Assembly: GCA_030038765.1 (NCBI GenBank)
Contig: JASHRA010000111.1
Location: forward strand, 1 to 6,110
From: Candidatus Dormiibacterota bacterium
Lineage (GTDB): Bacteria > Chloroflexota > Dormibacteria > Aeolococcales > Bog-877
Direction of reading: 5' to 3'
DNA length: 6,110 bases
The position numbers were made by a program, and so were the translations under genes. Below the pieces are notes generated by a model, which was not told where the DNA came from, searched no databases, and saw only the letters and a list, made by a program, of their open reading frames with translations. How positions within the stretch are numbered: the first letter of the stretch is position 1; each line of letters begins with the position of its first letter. Below are positions 1 to 5,791 of the stretch, in pieces.

Positions 1-2
1 CC

Positions 3-971
3 ATGAAGGCCGCCGTGATCCACGACTTCGGCGATACGCCCTTCTTCGAGGACTTCGGGGACCCGGTGGCCGGGCCCGGTGACCTGGAGCTCACGGTCCG
101 AGCCTCCGCCCTGGAGAACTTCGACCGCATGACGGCGGCCGGGAACCACTACGCCAGCCACCATCTCTTCCCGGAGTTCCCGGCCGTGGTCGGTCACGGC
201 GGTGTGGGCCTGACCCGGGAGGGGAAGTTGGTGGCCTTCGGCGGCGTCCAGCCTCCCTACGGGTGCATGGCCGAGCGGGCGGTGGTGCCGGCCGCCGCCG
301 CCCAGTACCTGAGCCCGGTGCCGGAGGGGGTCGAGGCGCCCCTCGCCGCCGCCCTGCCCGCCTCCGCGCTCACGTCACTCCTGCCGCTGCGATTCGCAGT
401 CCGCCTCCAGCCCGGAGCGGTGGTCCTGGTCAACGGCGGGACCGGGGTGTCGGGCAAGCTGGCGGTGCAGATCGCCAAGCTGCTGGGCGCGGGCCGAGTC
501 GTGGCCACCGGCCGTAACCCGGAGGCTCTGGCGGCGCTGCCGGGGCTGGGCGCGGACCTCACCGTCGACCTGGGGATGCCGGAGCGGGATCGGGCGGCGG
601 CGCTGGCCGAGGCGGTGAGGGACTGCGACGTGGTCCTGGACTTCCTCTGGGGTCACCCCACGGAGCTGCTGCTCCATGCCCTGGTTCCGAGCCAGGTCGG
701 CTTCCCCACCCACCGGACGCGCTGGGTTCAGATCGGGCAAGCGGCTGGAGCCGAGATAACCCTGCCGGCAGACCGGCTCCGCACCTCGGGGCTGGAGCTG
801 GTGGGGGTCGGCCCGATGCAGCCGGATGGTGTGGCGGACGCGTTGGCCCAGGTCTGGGACTGGGCCGCGTCGGGGAAGCTGCGCATGGACCTTGACCTTG
901 TTCCCCTCCGAGACGTGGCCGCCGCCTGGAACGCCCCAGGTCAGGGACGGAGGACCGTGATCGTCCCCTAG
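3..971 (+). CDS. Zinc-independent MDR oxidoreductase (quinone oxidoreductase-like)
   Basis: This 322-residue protein belongs to the medium-chain dehydrogenase/reductase superfamily, quinone-oxidoreductase branch, probably a cytosolic NAD(P)H-dependent reductase of quinones, enones or similar carbonyls. Seen: the N-terminal GroES-like domain opens MKAAVIHDFGD and runs to about residue 120. The Rossmann domain carries the nucleotide-binding loop NGGTGVSG at 144-151, followed by an AVQIAK helix (154-159) and a second strand ending VVATGRN (166-172). The Arg at 171 is where NADPH-preferring members often have a basic residue. The catalytic-zinc Cys/His set and the four-Cys structural zinc loop are absent, which separates it from true alcohol dehydrogenases. 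Length is normal for the family. The ATG is two bases from the window edge, so its ribosome binding site cannot be seen and a slightly longer N-terminus is not formally excluded, although MKAAV is the usual family start. The substrate cannot be read from sequence. Confidence 0.9.
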   Translation: MKAAVIHDFGDTPFFEDFGDPVAGPGDLELTVRASALENFDRMTAAGNHYASHHLFPEFPAVVGHGGVGLTREGKLVAFGGVQPPYGCMAERAVVPAAAAQYLSPVPEGVEAPLAAALPASALTSLLPLRFAVRLQPGAVVLVNGGTGVSGKLAVQIAKLLGAGRVVATGRNPEALAALPGLGADLTVDLGMPERDRAAALAEAVRDCDVVLDFLWGHPTELLLHALVPSQVGFPTHRTRWVQIGQAAGAEITLPADRLRTSGLELVGVGPMQPDGVADALAQVWDWAASGKLRMDLDLVPLRDVAAAWNAPGQGRRTVIVP

Positions 972-989
972 CGGCCGCAGGGAGGAAGT

Positions 990-1013
990 GACCGGATGGG
1001 CACCCCTCCGGTC
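990..1013 (+). terminator. GC-rich hairpin, candidate terminator after the oxidoreductase
   Basis: Starting 18 bases after the oxidoreductase stop, GACCGGA (990-996) is a perfect inverted repeat of TCCGGTC (1007-1013). The intervening 10 bases can add two or three more G-C pairs, and GTG/CAC flanks at 988-990 and 1015-1017 could extend the stem across a bulge. No T-run follows, so this is not a classical intrinsic terminator. U-less hairpins are reported in high-GC actinobacteria, which is why I list it. A chance palindrome in GC-rich DNA is the alternative. Confidence 0.35.
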
Positions 1014-1078
1014 TCACGCCGCGTGGTGCACGAGCTCTTCGACGCGCGCTCGCCCACCGTCCGCTCCTCGAGGGCAGA

Positions 1079-1084
1079 TAGACT
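1079..1084 (+). promoter_or_regulatory. Possible -10 element for the S51 peptidase
   Basis: TAGACT (one mismatch to TATACT, two to TATAAT) lies 11 bases before the ATG at 1096. It would place transcription start about 4-6 bases upstream of the codon, giving a nearly leaderless mRNA. That would explain the missing Shine-Dalgarno sequence. No convincing -35 box is seen, so this is a weak call. Confidence 0.2.
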
Positions 1085-1095
1085 CGGCGAGTTCC

Positions 1096-1833
1096 ATGGC
1101 CGCCTCCCAACCCACCATCCTCGCCACCAGCATCGGCTTCAACCAGGGCCCAGCTGGGGAGGAGGAGTGGCTGGCCGGTCCCGCCTACCGCTTGGCGGTG
1201 GAGCTGGCCCGGCCGCGCGCGGAGCCGCGGACCTGCATCATCGGCACCGCCTCCGGGGACCCGGCCCACAGCCTGGTCAGGACCTACTCCGCCCTCGGTC
1301 GCCTGGGCATGGTGGTCACCCATCTCTCGCTCTTCCCCCAACCCAACATCCGGGACGTCCCGGGCCACCTCCTGGCCCAGGACCTGATCTGGGTCTCGGG
1401 CGGGAGCACGCCCAACCTGCTGGCACTCTGGCGCCTTCACGGGCTGGACCAGATCCTGCGCCGGTGCTGGGAGGGCGGCGTCGTCCTCATGGGCTGCTCG
1501 GCGGGATCGGTCTGCTGGCACCTGGGCGGAACCACGGACGGCTTCGGCCTCCCCCTGCGGCCGGTGACTGACGGCCTCGGCTTCCTCCCCTACTCCAACT
1601 CACCCCACTACGACGCCGAGCCGGAGCGCCGGCCCAAATTCCTGGAGCTGGTGGCGAGCGGTGAGCTACCCGCCGGTTACGCCACCGACAACGGCGTCGG
1701 CCTCCTCTACAAGGGCACCGAGATGGTGGAGGCGGTCACCGAGCTCGAGGGCCGACACGCGTACTGGGTCAGCCGGGGGGCCGACGGCGGGGCGTGCGAG
1801 GAGGTCATCGACCCCCGCTACCTCGCACCCTAG
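1096..1833 (+). CDS. Peptidase S51 family protein (peptidase E / cyanophycinase-like)
   Basis: From the ATG at 1096 this is a 245-residue class-I glutamine-amidotransferase-fold serine hydrolase of family S51, whose members cleave Asp-X dipeptides (peptidase E) or cyanophycin. Seen: the opening TILATSIGF strand (7-15); a WVSGGSTPNLL turn (99-109); the nucleophile elbow GCSAGS with Ser135; the GGTTDGFG segment (144-151); and NSPHYD with His171, the expected catalytic His, with acidic residues such as Asp159 between them. The downstream ASGELPAGYATDNGVGLL stretch (187-204) is typical of actinobacterial peptidase-E homologues. No signal peptide is visible, so it is probably cytosolic. Start choice: an in-frame GTG at 988 would add 36 Ser/Arg-rich residues unlike the family, and the good GGAGGA at 981-986 lies only one base before it. 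ATG 1096 begins right at the first family strand but has little Shine-Dalgarno sequence. Exact substrate is unknown. Confidence 0.88.
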   Translation: MAASQPTILATSIGFNQGPAGEEEWLAGPAYRLAVELARPRAEPRTCIIGTASGDPAHSLVRTYSALGRLGMVVTHLSLFPQPNIRDVPGHLLAQDLIWVSGGSTPNLLALWRLHGLDQILRRCWEGGVVLMGCSAGSVCWHLGGTTDGFGLPLRPVTDGLGFLPYSNSPHYDAEPERRPKFLELVASGELPAGYATDNGVGLLYKGTEMVEAVTELEGRHAYWVSRGADGGACEEVIDPRYLAP

Positions 1834-1898
1834 ACCGCACCAGCGGCGGACACGCCCGCGGCACCGGAGCATGTTTGGCGATACGCCCGGCGCCCTGG

Positions 1899-1913
1899 TC
1901 GCCCCTCGGGCGA
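1899..1913 (+). terminator. Short hairpin downstream of the S51 peptidase gene
   Basis: TCGCCC (1899-1904) and GGGCGA (1908-1913) form a perfect 6-bp stem with a three-base loop, 65 bases after the peptidase stop. A smaller GGCG-ATA-CGCC hairpin sits just upstream at 1877-1887 and could compete with it. No T-run follows. It may help end the peptidase transcript or be a chance GC palindrome. The rest of the 1834-2025 gap shows no convincing gene. Confidence 0.2.
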
Positions 1914-2012
1914 GAGAGGCCCCAGCACATATGGTTTCGGTCCAGGGTAGGTGGAGGGATGGCCAGGCGAGCTGCGGCAAACAACGCGGCCCGCCAGTTC
2001 CGTGGGCGCGAT

Positions 2013-2018
2013 CATAGT
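2013..2018 (+). promoter_or_regulatory. Possible -10 element giving leaderless transcription of the RHH gene
   Basis: CATAGT ends 7 bases before the ATG at 2026, the spacing expected when transcription starts at the A of the start codon. No Shine-Dalgarno sequence is present before this ATG, which fits leaderless translation as known in high-GC Gram-positives. Immediately upstream (1985-2010) is an imperfect inverted repeat, CGCG-G-CCC against GGGCGCG. No -35 box is recognised. Confidence 0.25.
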
Positions 2019-2025
2019 GAATCTG

Positions 2026-2217
2026 ATGTTCAGGATCCAGCTCTATCTCACCCAGGAGCAGTGCGTTCGCCTCAAGGACGAGTCGCGCCGTCGCGGGGCC
2101 TCAGTGGCAGCGATCGTCCGTGCCGCCATCGACGAGCATGTGGAGCGGGACGGAGACCTCGCCGAGACCTTTGGGCGCCGTCCCGGGACTGGCCCCGCAG
2201 GTTCCGCAGCGCTCTGA
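2026..2217 (+). CDS. Small ribbon-helix-helix (CopG/MetJ/Arc-type) DNA-binding protein
   Basis: From ATG 2026 this is a 63-residue protein with the layout of a ribbon-helix-helix repressor. A beta strand FRIQLYL (2-8) alternates side chains that would enter the DNA major groove. Helix A is about 9-23 (starting TQEQ), Gly24 forms the turn, and helix B (about 26-40) contains SVAAIVRAAIDEHVE. Such proteins dimerise through the strand and usually repress their own operon, often as the antitoxin of a VapBC- or RelBE-type pair. No PIN-domain or RelE-like toxin follows, so it is an orphan antitoxin relative or a free-standing regulator. The tail after residue 41 (DLAETFG, then a Gly/Pro/Arg-rich end) looks disordered. 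Start choice: a GTG at 2017 would add three residues; a GTG at 1951 would add 25 residues without homology-like character. ATG 2026 gives the standard family N-terminus. Its targets may include the dyads upstream of the exporter; this is inference. Confidence 0.75.
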   Translation: MFRIQLYLTQEQCVRLKDESRRRGASVAAIVRAAIDEHVERDGDLAETFGRRPGTGPAGSAAL

Positions 2218-2369
2218 GTGGGACTACCCCAGCCGGTCTCCTTGCCGATCCTGACGCCTGCCTGGCCACCCCAGCGCGGTCCGGCTCCTCCCCTCCCTCT
2301 CCGGCCGGCTCTGGCCAAGGGTGGCTGCACCCGCCCGGTCGCAGAGCGGGCCCGCTAACTTGGGGCGGG

Positions 2370-2378
2370 TGATATGGT
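2370..2378 (+). promoter_or_regulatory. Extended -10 promoter candidate for the MFS exporter
   Basis: TGATATGGT reads as an extended -10 element: TG at 2370-2371, one base, then TATGGT at 2373-2378, two mismatches to TATAAT. It would start transcription near 2385, about 45 bases before the exporter ATG. No -35 box is seen, which an extended -10 tolerates. It is one of the few AT-containing stretches in this gap. The remainder of 2218-2369 holds a pyrimidine-rich tract at 2285-2302 and no convincing gene. Confidence 0.35.
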
Positions 2379-2390
2379 GGCCGGCCGCCA
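2375..2390. promoter_or_regulatory. 16-bp near-perfect palindrome, possible operator
   Basis: TGGTGGCC followed directly by GGCCGCCA is an inverted repeat with one non-matching position in each arm (a T opposite a G). It overlaps the last bases of the candidate -10 box and the predicted transcription start, where a bound repressor would block RNA polymerase. The core GGCCGGCC is common by chance in DNA this rich in GC, so confidence is limited. Confidence 0.3.
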
Positions 2391-2401
2391 GGCCCGCGAG
2401 C

Positions 2402-2428
2402 CGTGCGCTCCACGGGATTGAGCGCACG
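2402..2428. promoter_or_regulatory. Perfect 9-bp inverted repeat abutting the exporter start codon
   Basis: CGTGCGCTC (2402-2410) and GAGCGCACG (2420-2428) are exact inverted repeats separated by nine bases (CACGGGATT). The dyad ends one base before the ATG at 2430. As DNA, it has the size and spacing of a dimeric-repressor operator. As RNA, it would be a stable hairpin with the only Shine-Dalgarno-like bases (GGGA, 2414-2417) in its loop and the start codon at its foot, so it could also set translation efficiency. Its position favours ATG 2430 over the GTG at 2403, which lies inside the left arm. Confidence 0.45.
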
Positions 2429-2429
2429 C

Positions 2430-3902
2430 ATGGCTGACCCAGGCGGCGTCGGGAGCCCCGGCAGAGCCCTCAGCCCCTCGCGCCGGCGGCTGATCCTCGG
2501 CATCTGCTGCATGAGCCTGCTCATCGTGGCCCTCGATAACACCATCGTGAACGTGGCCCTGCCCTCCATCGGGCGCGAGCTGCACAGCAGCGTGTCCGGC
2601 CTGCAGTGGACGGTGGACGCCTACATCCTGGTCCTGGCCAGCCTGCTCATGCTCTCCGGCTCCAGCGCCGACCGACTGGGACGGCGCCGCACCTTCCAGG
2701 TGGGCCTGGTGGTCTTCTCGCTGGGCTCGCTGCTCTGCAGCCTCGCCCCCAGCCTCCCCTTCCTCATCGCCTTCCGGATGGTCCAGGCGGTGGGCGGGTC
2801 GATGCTCAACCCGGTCGCCATGTCGATCATCACCAACACCTTCACCGAGCCCCGGGAGCGGGCCTGGGCGATCGGCGTCTGGGGCTCGGTGGTGGGCGTC
2901 AGCATGGCCCTGGGGCCGGTCGTCGGCGGCCTCCTGGTGAGCACCGTGGGCTGGCGGTCGATCTTCTGGATCAACGTCCCCATCGGCATCGCGGCCGTCG
3001 TCCTGACCGCCCTCTTCGTGCCCGAGTCGAGGGCCCCCAAGCCCCGCCGCCTGGACCCCCTGGGCCAGCTCCTCGTGATCGTGCTCCTGGCCGGCCTCAC
3101 CTTTGGCATCATCGAGGGCCCGGCCTCGGGCTGGGCCTCGCCCAAGATCGTCATCGCCTTCGCCCTGGCGGCGACGGCGCTCGTCTCGCTGCTGCTCTAC
3201 GAGCCACGTCGCCAGGAGCCGCTCCTGGAGCTCCGCTTCTTCCGCAGCGCTCCCTTCTCGGGCGCCTCGGCCATCGCCGTCTGCAGCTTCGCCGCCCTGG
3301 GCGGCTTCCTCTTCCTCAACACCCTCTACCTGCAGGAGCTGCGCGGCTTCACCGCCCTCGAGGCTGGCCTGCTGACCCTGCCCATGGCTGGCATGGCGGT
3401 CCTCTGGGGACCGATATCGGGCCGCCTGGTGGGCGGACGCGGCACCCGCATCCCCCTGGTCGGGGCCGGCCTGGGGCTGGCCCTGGGCGCCCTCATGCTG
3501 ACCCGGGTGGTGGCCTCCACGCCCCTCCCCTGGCTGCTCGTCGCCTACCTCCTCTTCGGCATCGGCTTCGGGCTGGTCAACGCCCCCATCACCAACACCG
3601 CCGTCTCCGGCATGCCCCGGGCCCAGGCCGGGGTGGCGGCGGCGATCGCCTCCACCAGCCGCCAGGTGGGCCAGTCCCTGGGCGTGGCCCTGGTGGGGGT
3701 CCTCTCCGGAGTCGGGGTGGCCGGCTCGCTCCACGCCCAGGTGGCCCACGCCGGCGTTGGGGGCTGGTGGCTGCTGGTGGGATGTGGGGTCCTAACCCTC
3801 TCCCTGGGACTACTCACGACAACCGCTTGGGCGCGCACATCGGCCCGCCGCGCCGCCGCGCAACTCATGCCAGAGGGAGAGCGGCAGGCCGTGGCGTCCT
3901 GA
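2430..3902 (+). CDS. DHA2-family MFS drug:H+ exporter (EmrB/QacA-like)
   Basis: From ATG 2430 this is a 490-residue inner-membrane major facilitator superfamily transporter of the 14-helix DHA2 subfamily, which exports drugs and other amphipathic compounds in exchange for protons. Seen: a short basic N-terminus (RRR, 18-20), then a first helix running into the DHA2 motif LDNTIVNVALP (35-45). The helix 2-3 loop has motif A, GSSADRLGRRR (77-87). The R of FRMVQAVGGS (115-124) marks helix 4. The antiporter motif C, GVSMALGPVVGG (156-167), is in helix 5. Further hydrophobic segments continue to about residue 466, and the C-terminus is cytoplasmic and basic, ending at TGA. Length is normal for DHA2. 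Start: GTG 2403 would add nine residues but lies inside an inverted repeat; neither start has a strong Shine-Dalgarno sequence. No accessory membrane-fusion gene is adjacent. The substrate is not predictable. A regulated promoter is suggested by the dyads just upstream. Confidence 0.92.
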   Translation: MADPGGVGSPGRALSPSRRRLILGICCMSLLIVALDNTIVNVALPSIGRELHSSVSGLQWTVDAYILVLASLLMLSGSSADRLGRRRTFQVGLVVFSLGSLLCSLAPSLPFLIAFRMVQAVGGSMLNPVAMSIITNTFTEPRERAWAIGVWGSVVGVSMALGPVVGGLLVSTVGWRSIFWINVPIGIAAVVLTALFVPESRAPKPRRLDPLGQLLVIVLLAGLTFGIIEGPASGWASPKIVIAFALAATALVSLLLYEPRRQEPLLELRFFRSAPFSGASAIAVCSFAALGGFLFLNTLYLQELRGFTALEAGLLTLPMAGMAVLWGPISGRLVGGRGTRIPLVGAGLGLALGALMLTRVVASTPLPWLLVAYLLFGIGFGLVNAPITNTAVSGMPRAQAGVAAAIASTSRQVGQSLGVALVGVLSGVGVAGSLHAQVAHAGVGGWWLLVGCGVLTLSLGLLTTTAWARTSARRAAAQLMPEGERQAVAS

Positions 3903-3951
3903 GCGTGGCTCTCACCCCTGGATAGGGCGGGCCGTGGGCGCCGGAGCGTCG

Positions 3952-5778
3952 TTAGAACCGCCACCCCTCAGCGTAGAGGTTGAGGAGCGGGTCTTGGGGC
4001 ACGGCTCCTTTCAGTGAAGTCCGGATGGCAGAGATCTGATAGTAGGGTTCCGGCATCCAGATGACCGGCAGGTTCCGCGCCATGTACAGCTCGAGGGTCC
4101 GCATCGGCGCCAAGCCGCTTCCGGTCAGCGTAGCTTCCATTAGACGGTTTGCCTCTGCACTCTGGTAGTAGCCGGCATTGAGAAAGGAGCCCGACCCGAA
4201 GGGGACAGAGACGTTCGGGTAGGAAGCGGGGAAGTAGGTCCACCCAGTTCCCCAGTAGCCGAGGCCCCACGAACAGGTCTTGGGCTTGCTCCGGTCGCAG
4301 GCTACGCTGACTTCCCCCACCACCGAGTCGAACGGCGCCTCATCCAATACCAGGTCGATGCCAGCCTTGGCGAAATCGGACTTAAGAACAGATACCTCGG
4401 CTGTGATGGTGGCGGTCCCGGACGCAAACTCCAACGGAAGGGCCAGAACAGTTCCGGCCTTCACTCCCGGCCCGCAGTCCGCCCGCCCGGCTCCTGGCCG
4501 CCGACACACATCGACGCCGCTGGCGTTCTCTCGCCAGCCGTGGCTGGCGAGCAGTCTCTTTGCCTCCTGCGGGTCATAGGCGAAGCCTGCCGTCCGAACC
4601 TTCGTGCTGATGAGTGGCGTTGTCGGACGTGCCGGGATCACGGTATCGGTGGCATATGCCAATCCATGGAAAATGCTCTTCACGAATCCAGGCTGGTCTA
4701 CCAGCTCCTGCATCGCTTCGCGAACGTACAGCTGAGAGAACACCCTCCCCAGTCTCGGATTGGCGAAGTTGACCGAGAGATAATTGAAGCCCCAAGTCGC
4801 CCACGGCTCGATCCGGTACCCCCGCGACTTGAGGTAGGAGTCCTGCCCCACATCCTGATACGGGACGTATCCATAGTCGATTTGACCCGACCTCAACGCG
4901 TCGTACTCAGCGGCGTCACTGGTGAAGGGCAGCTCGACCAGCCGGGAGAGCGTCGGCTTCGGCGAGCCTGAGTACGCTTCATTGGGTCGCAGCGAGACGT
5001 AATATGTCGCGGCGGAGTAACTGTCGATGCGCCAAGGCCCGTCGACCGTTTGCCAGAGCGGGTCGTTCGCGTAAGTGCCGAGGTCGTTGGACTCACTGTT
5101 GAGGAATTGGTACACGGCCTTCGCCCCTGCAGATGTCAAGTCATAGTTACCAACGGGCCCACTCAGAGAGGTACGATCCCATTCCTGTTGCGGCAGCGGG
5201 ATGATCTGGGGAAGCTGATTGCCCAGCAGGAATGAGTGATTGTAGGCCCGGTCGAAGGTCAACGTGAAGGTTTCAGACGAGGGATATGTGGCTGCCACCA
5301 GGTTGTCGGGGAACTCTCCGGGAACGTACTGCCACCAGTTATCCTTCTCGGCCTTCAGGAGGTCGATCCAGAACTCGACGTCGCGGCTGGTCACGGGCTG
5401 GCCATCCGACCAGTCGTAATGGCGTAGCTTGATCGTCACGGTGCGCCCGTCATTGGAGTACTGAGGCGGGTATGCGAGGCTCAGTGCCGAGTTGGCGACT
5501 GGTTTCCCGTCCTCGCCATTCCAGTAGAGGGGTCGGTACATCAAGTACTGGAACTGCATGACGTCACTGCTGGTGGCATCGGAGCCATTGACCAGCGGAA
5601 AGATATAGTCGGGCACCGATCCCGGTTGCTGTGCGACCGTGACCTCTCCAGTCGCGGCCAGCGCAGATAGAGCAGAGCCCGGTACGGCCGACGCCGCAGC
5701 TGCCAACAGGCAGGAAACCAGGGCAACGGCGGCAGTACGTCGGCTTGACCGCCGAGGCTGGGTGGATATGCGCTCCAT
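3952..5778 (-). CDS. ABC transporter substrate-binding protein, family 5 (peptide/nickel type)
   Basis: This 608-residue exported protein is an OppA/DppA-like solute-binding protein that would capture oligopeptides or similar solutes outside the membrane for an ABC importer. Seen: a basic N-region with RRSSRR (9-14), a hydrophobic core (about 15-33), and a likely signal-peptidase site near ALAA-TG (39-44). The family-5 signature is at WSDGQPVTSRDVEFW (123-137). VREAMQELVDQPGFVKSIFHG (352-372) and YDPQEAKRLLASHGW (401-415) mark the second lobe. Two close Cys pairs (425/435 and 494/502) could be disulfides. Start: ATG 5778 is preceded, seven bases away, by AGGAG. The longer open frame reaching 6030 is a different-frame overlap with the upstream amidohydrolase and is rejected. 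The upstream stop overlaps this ribosome binding site, implying translational coupling. No permease or ATPase gene follows, since the next gene is convergent. GC content is visibly lower than in the genes to the left. Confidence 0.93.
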   Translation of the reverse strand: MERISTQPRRSSRRTAAVALVSCLLAAAASAVPGSALSALAATGEVTVAQQPGSVPDYIFPLVNGSDATSSDVMQFQYLMYRPLYWNGEDGKPVANSALSLAYPPQYSNDGRTVTIKLRHYDWSDGQPVTSRDVEFWIDLLKAEKDNWWQYVPGEFPDNLVAATYPSSETFTLTFDRAYNHSFLLGNQLPQIIPLPQQEWDRTSLSGPVGNYDLTSAGAKAVYQFLNSESNDLGTYANDPLWQTVDGPWRIDSYSAATYYVSLRPNEAYSGSPKPTLSRLVELPFTSDAAEYDALRSGQIDYGYVPYQDVGQDSYLKSRGYRIEPWATWGFNYLSVNFANPRLGRVFSQLYVREAMQELVDQPGFVKSIFHGLAYATDTVIPARPTTPLISTKVRTAGFAYDPQEAKRLLASHGWRENASGVDVCRRPGAGRADCGPGVKAGTVLALPLEFASGTATITAEVSVLKSDFAKAGIDLVLDEAPFDSVVGEVSVACDRSKPKTCSWGLGYWGTGWTYFPASYPNVSVPFGSGSFLNAGYYQSAEANRLMEATLTGSGLAPMRTLELYMARNLPVIWMPEPYYQISAIRTSLKGAVPQDPLLNLYAEGWRF

Positions 5779-5782
5779 GCTT

Positions 5783-5791
5783 CTGCTCCTA
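5783..5791 (-). promoter_or_regulatory. Ribosome binding site overlapping the upstream stop codon
   Basis: On the minus strand the amidohydrolase stop TAG (5791-5789) runs straight into AGGAG, followed by CAGAAGC and the ATG at 5778. The spacing is close to ideal and fixes the start of the binding protein. Sharing of bases between stop codon and Shine-Dalgarno sequence is a typical sign of translational coupling within an operon. Confidence 0.8.

Noticed and set aside
559..1521. 320-residue minus-strand frame across the oxidoreductase and S51 genes
   Set aside because: It spans two well-supported genes on the other strand, is low in complexity, and has no motif.
30..1888. A 12-base string GGCGATACGCCC occurs at 30-41 and again at 1877-1888
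   Set aside because: Only two copies, one inside a coding region; the string is itself a small palindrome and no flanking similarity supports a repeat element or attachment site.
1959..2372. 137-residue frame opening with ATG 1959 next to GGAGG
   Set aside because: The Shine-Dalgarno-like bases are only one base from the ATG, the product is Arg/Pro/Ser/Gly-rich, and it runs out of frame through the RHH gene.
2218..2402. Possible toxin partner for the RHH protein
   Set aside because: I looked for a PIN or RelE-like frame on both strands; only short shadow frames are present with no acidic PIN motif.
2355..3749. 464-residue open frame antisense to the MFS exporter
   Set aside because: It is rich in Gly, His, Gln, Glu and Asp with no recognisable domain, as expected for the complement of GC-biased codons of a hydrophobic protein. 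The plus strand has clear MFS motifs throughout.
2606..3925. 439-residue plus-strand frame overlapping the exporter
   Set aside because: Pro/Gly/Arg/His-rich out-of-frame reading of the exporter; no family resemblance and no start signals.
3903..3951. Bidirectional terminator between the convergent genes
   Set aside because: Only 4-bp stems (for example CCCT-GGAT-AGGG at 3917-3926 region) are visible and no T-run on either strand, too weak to call.
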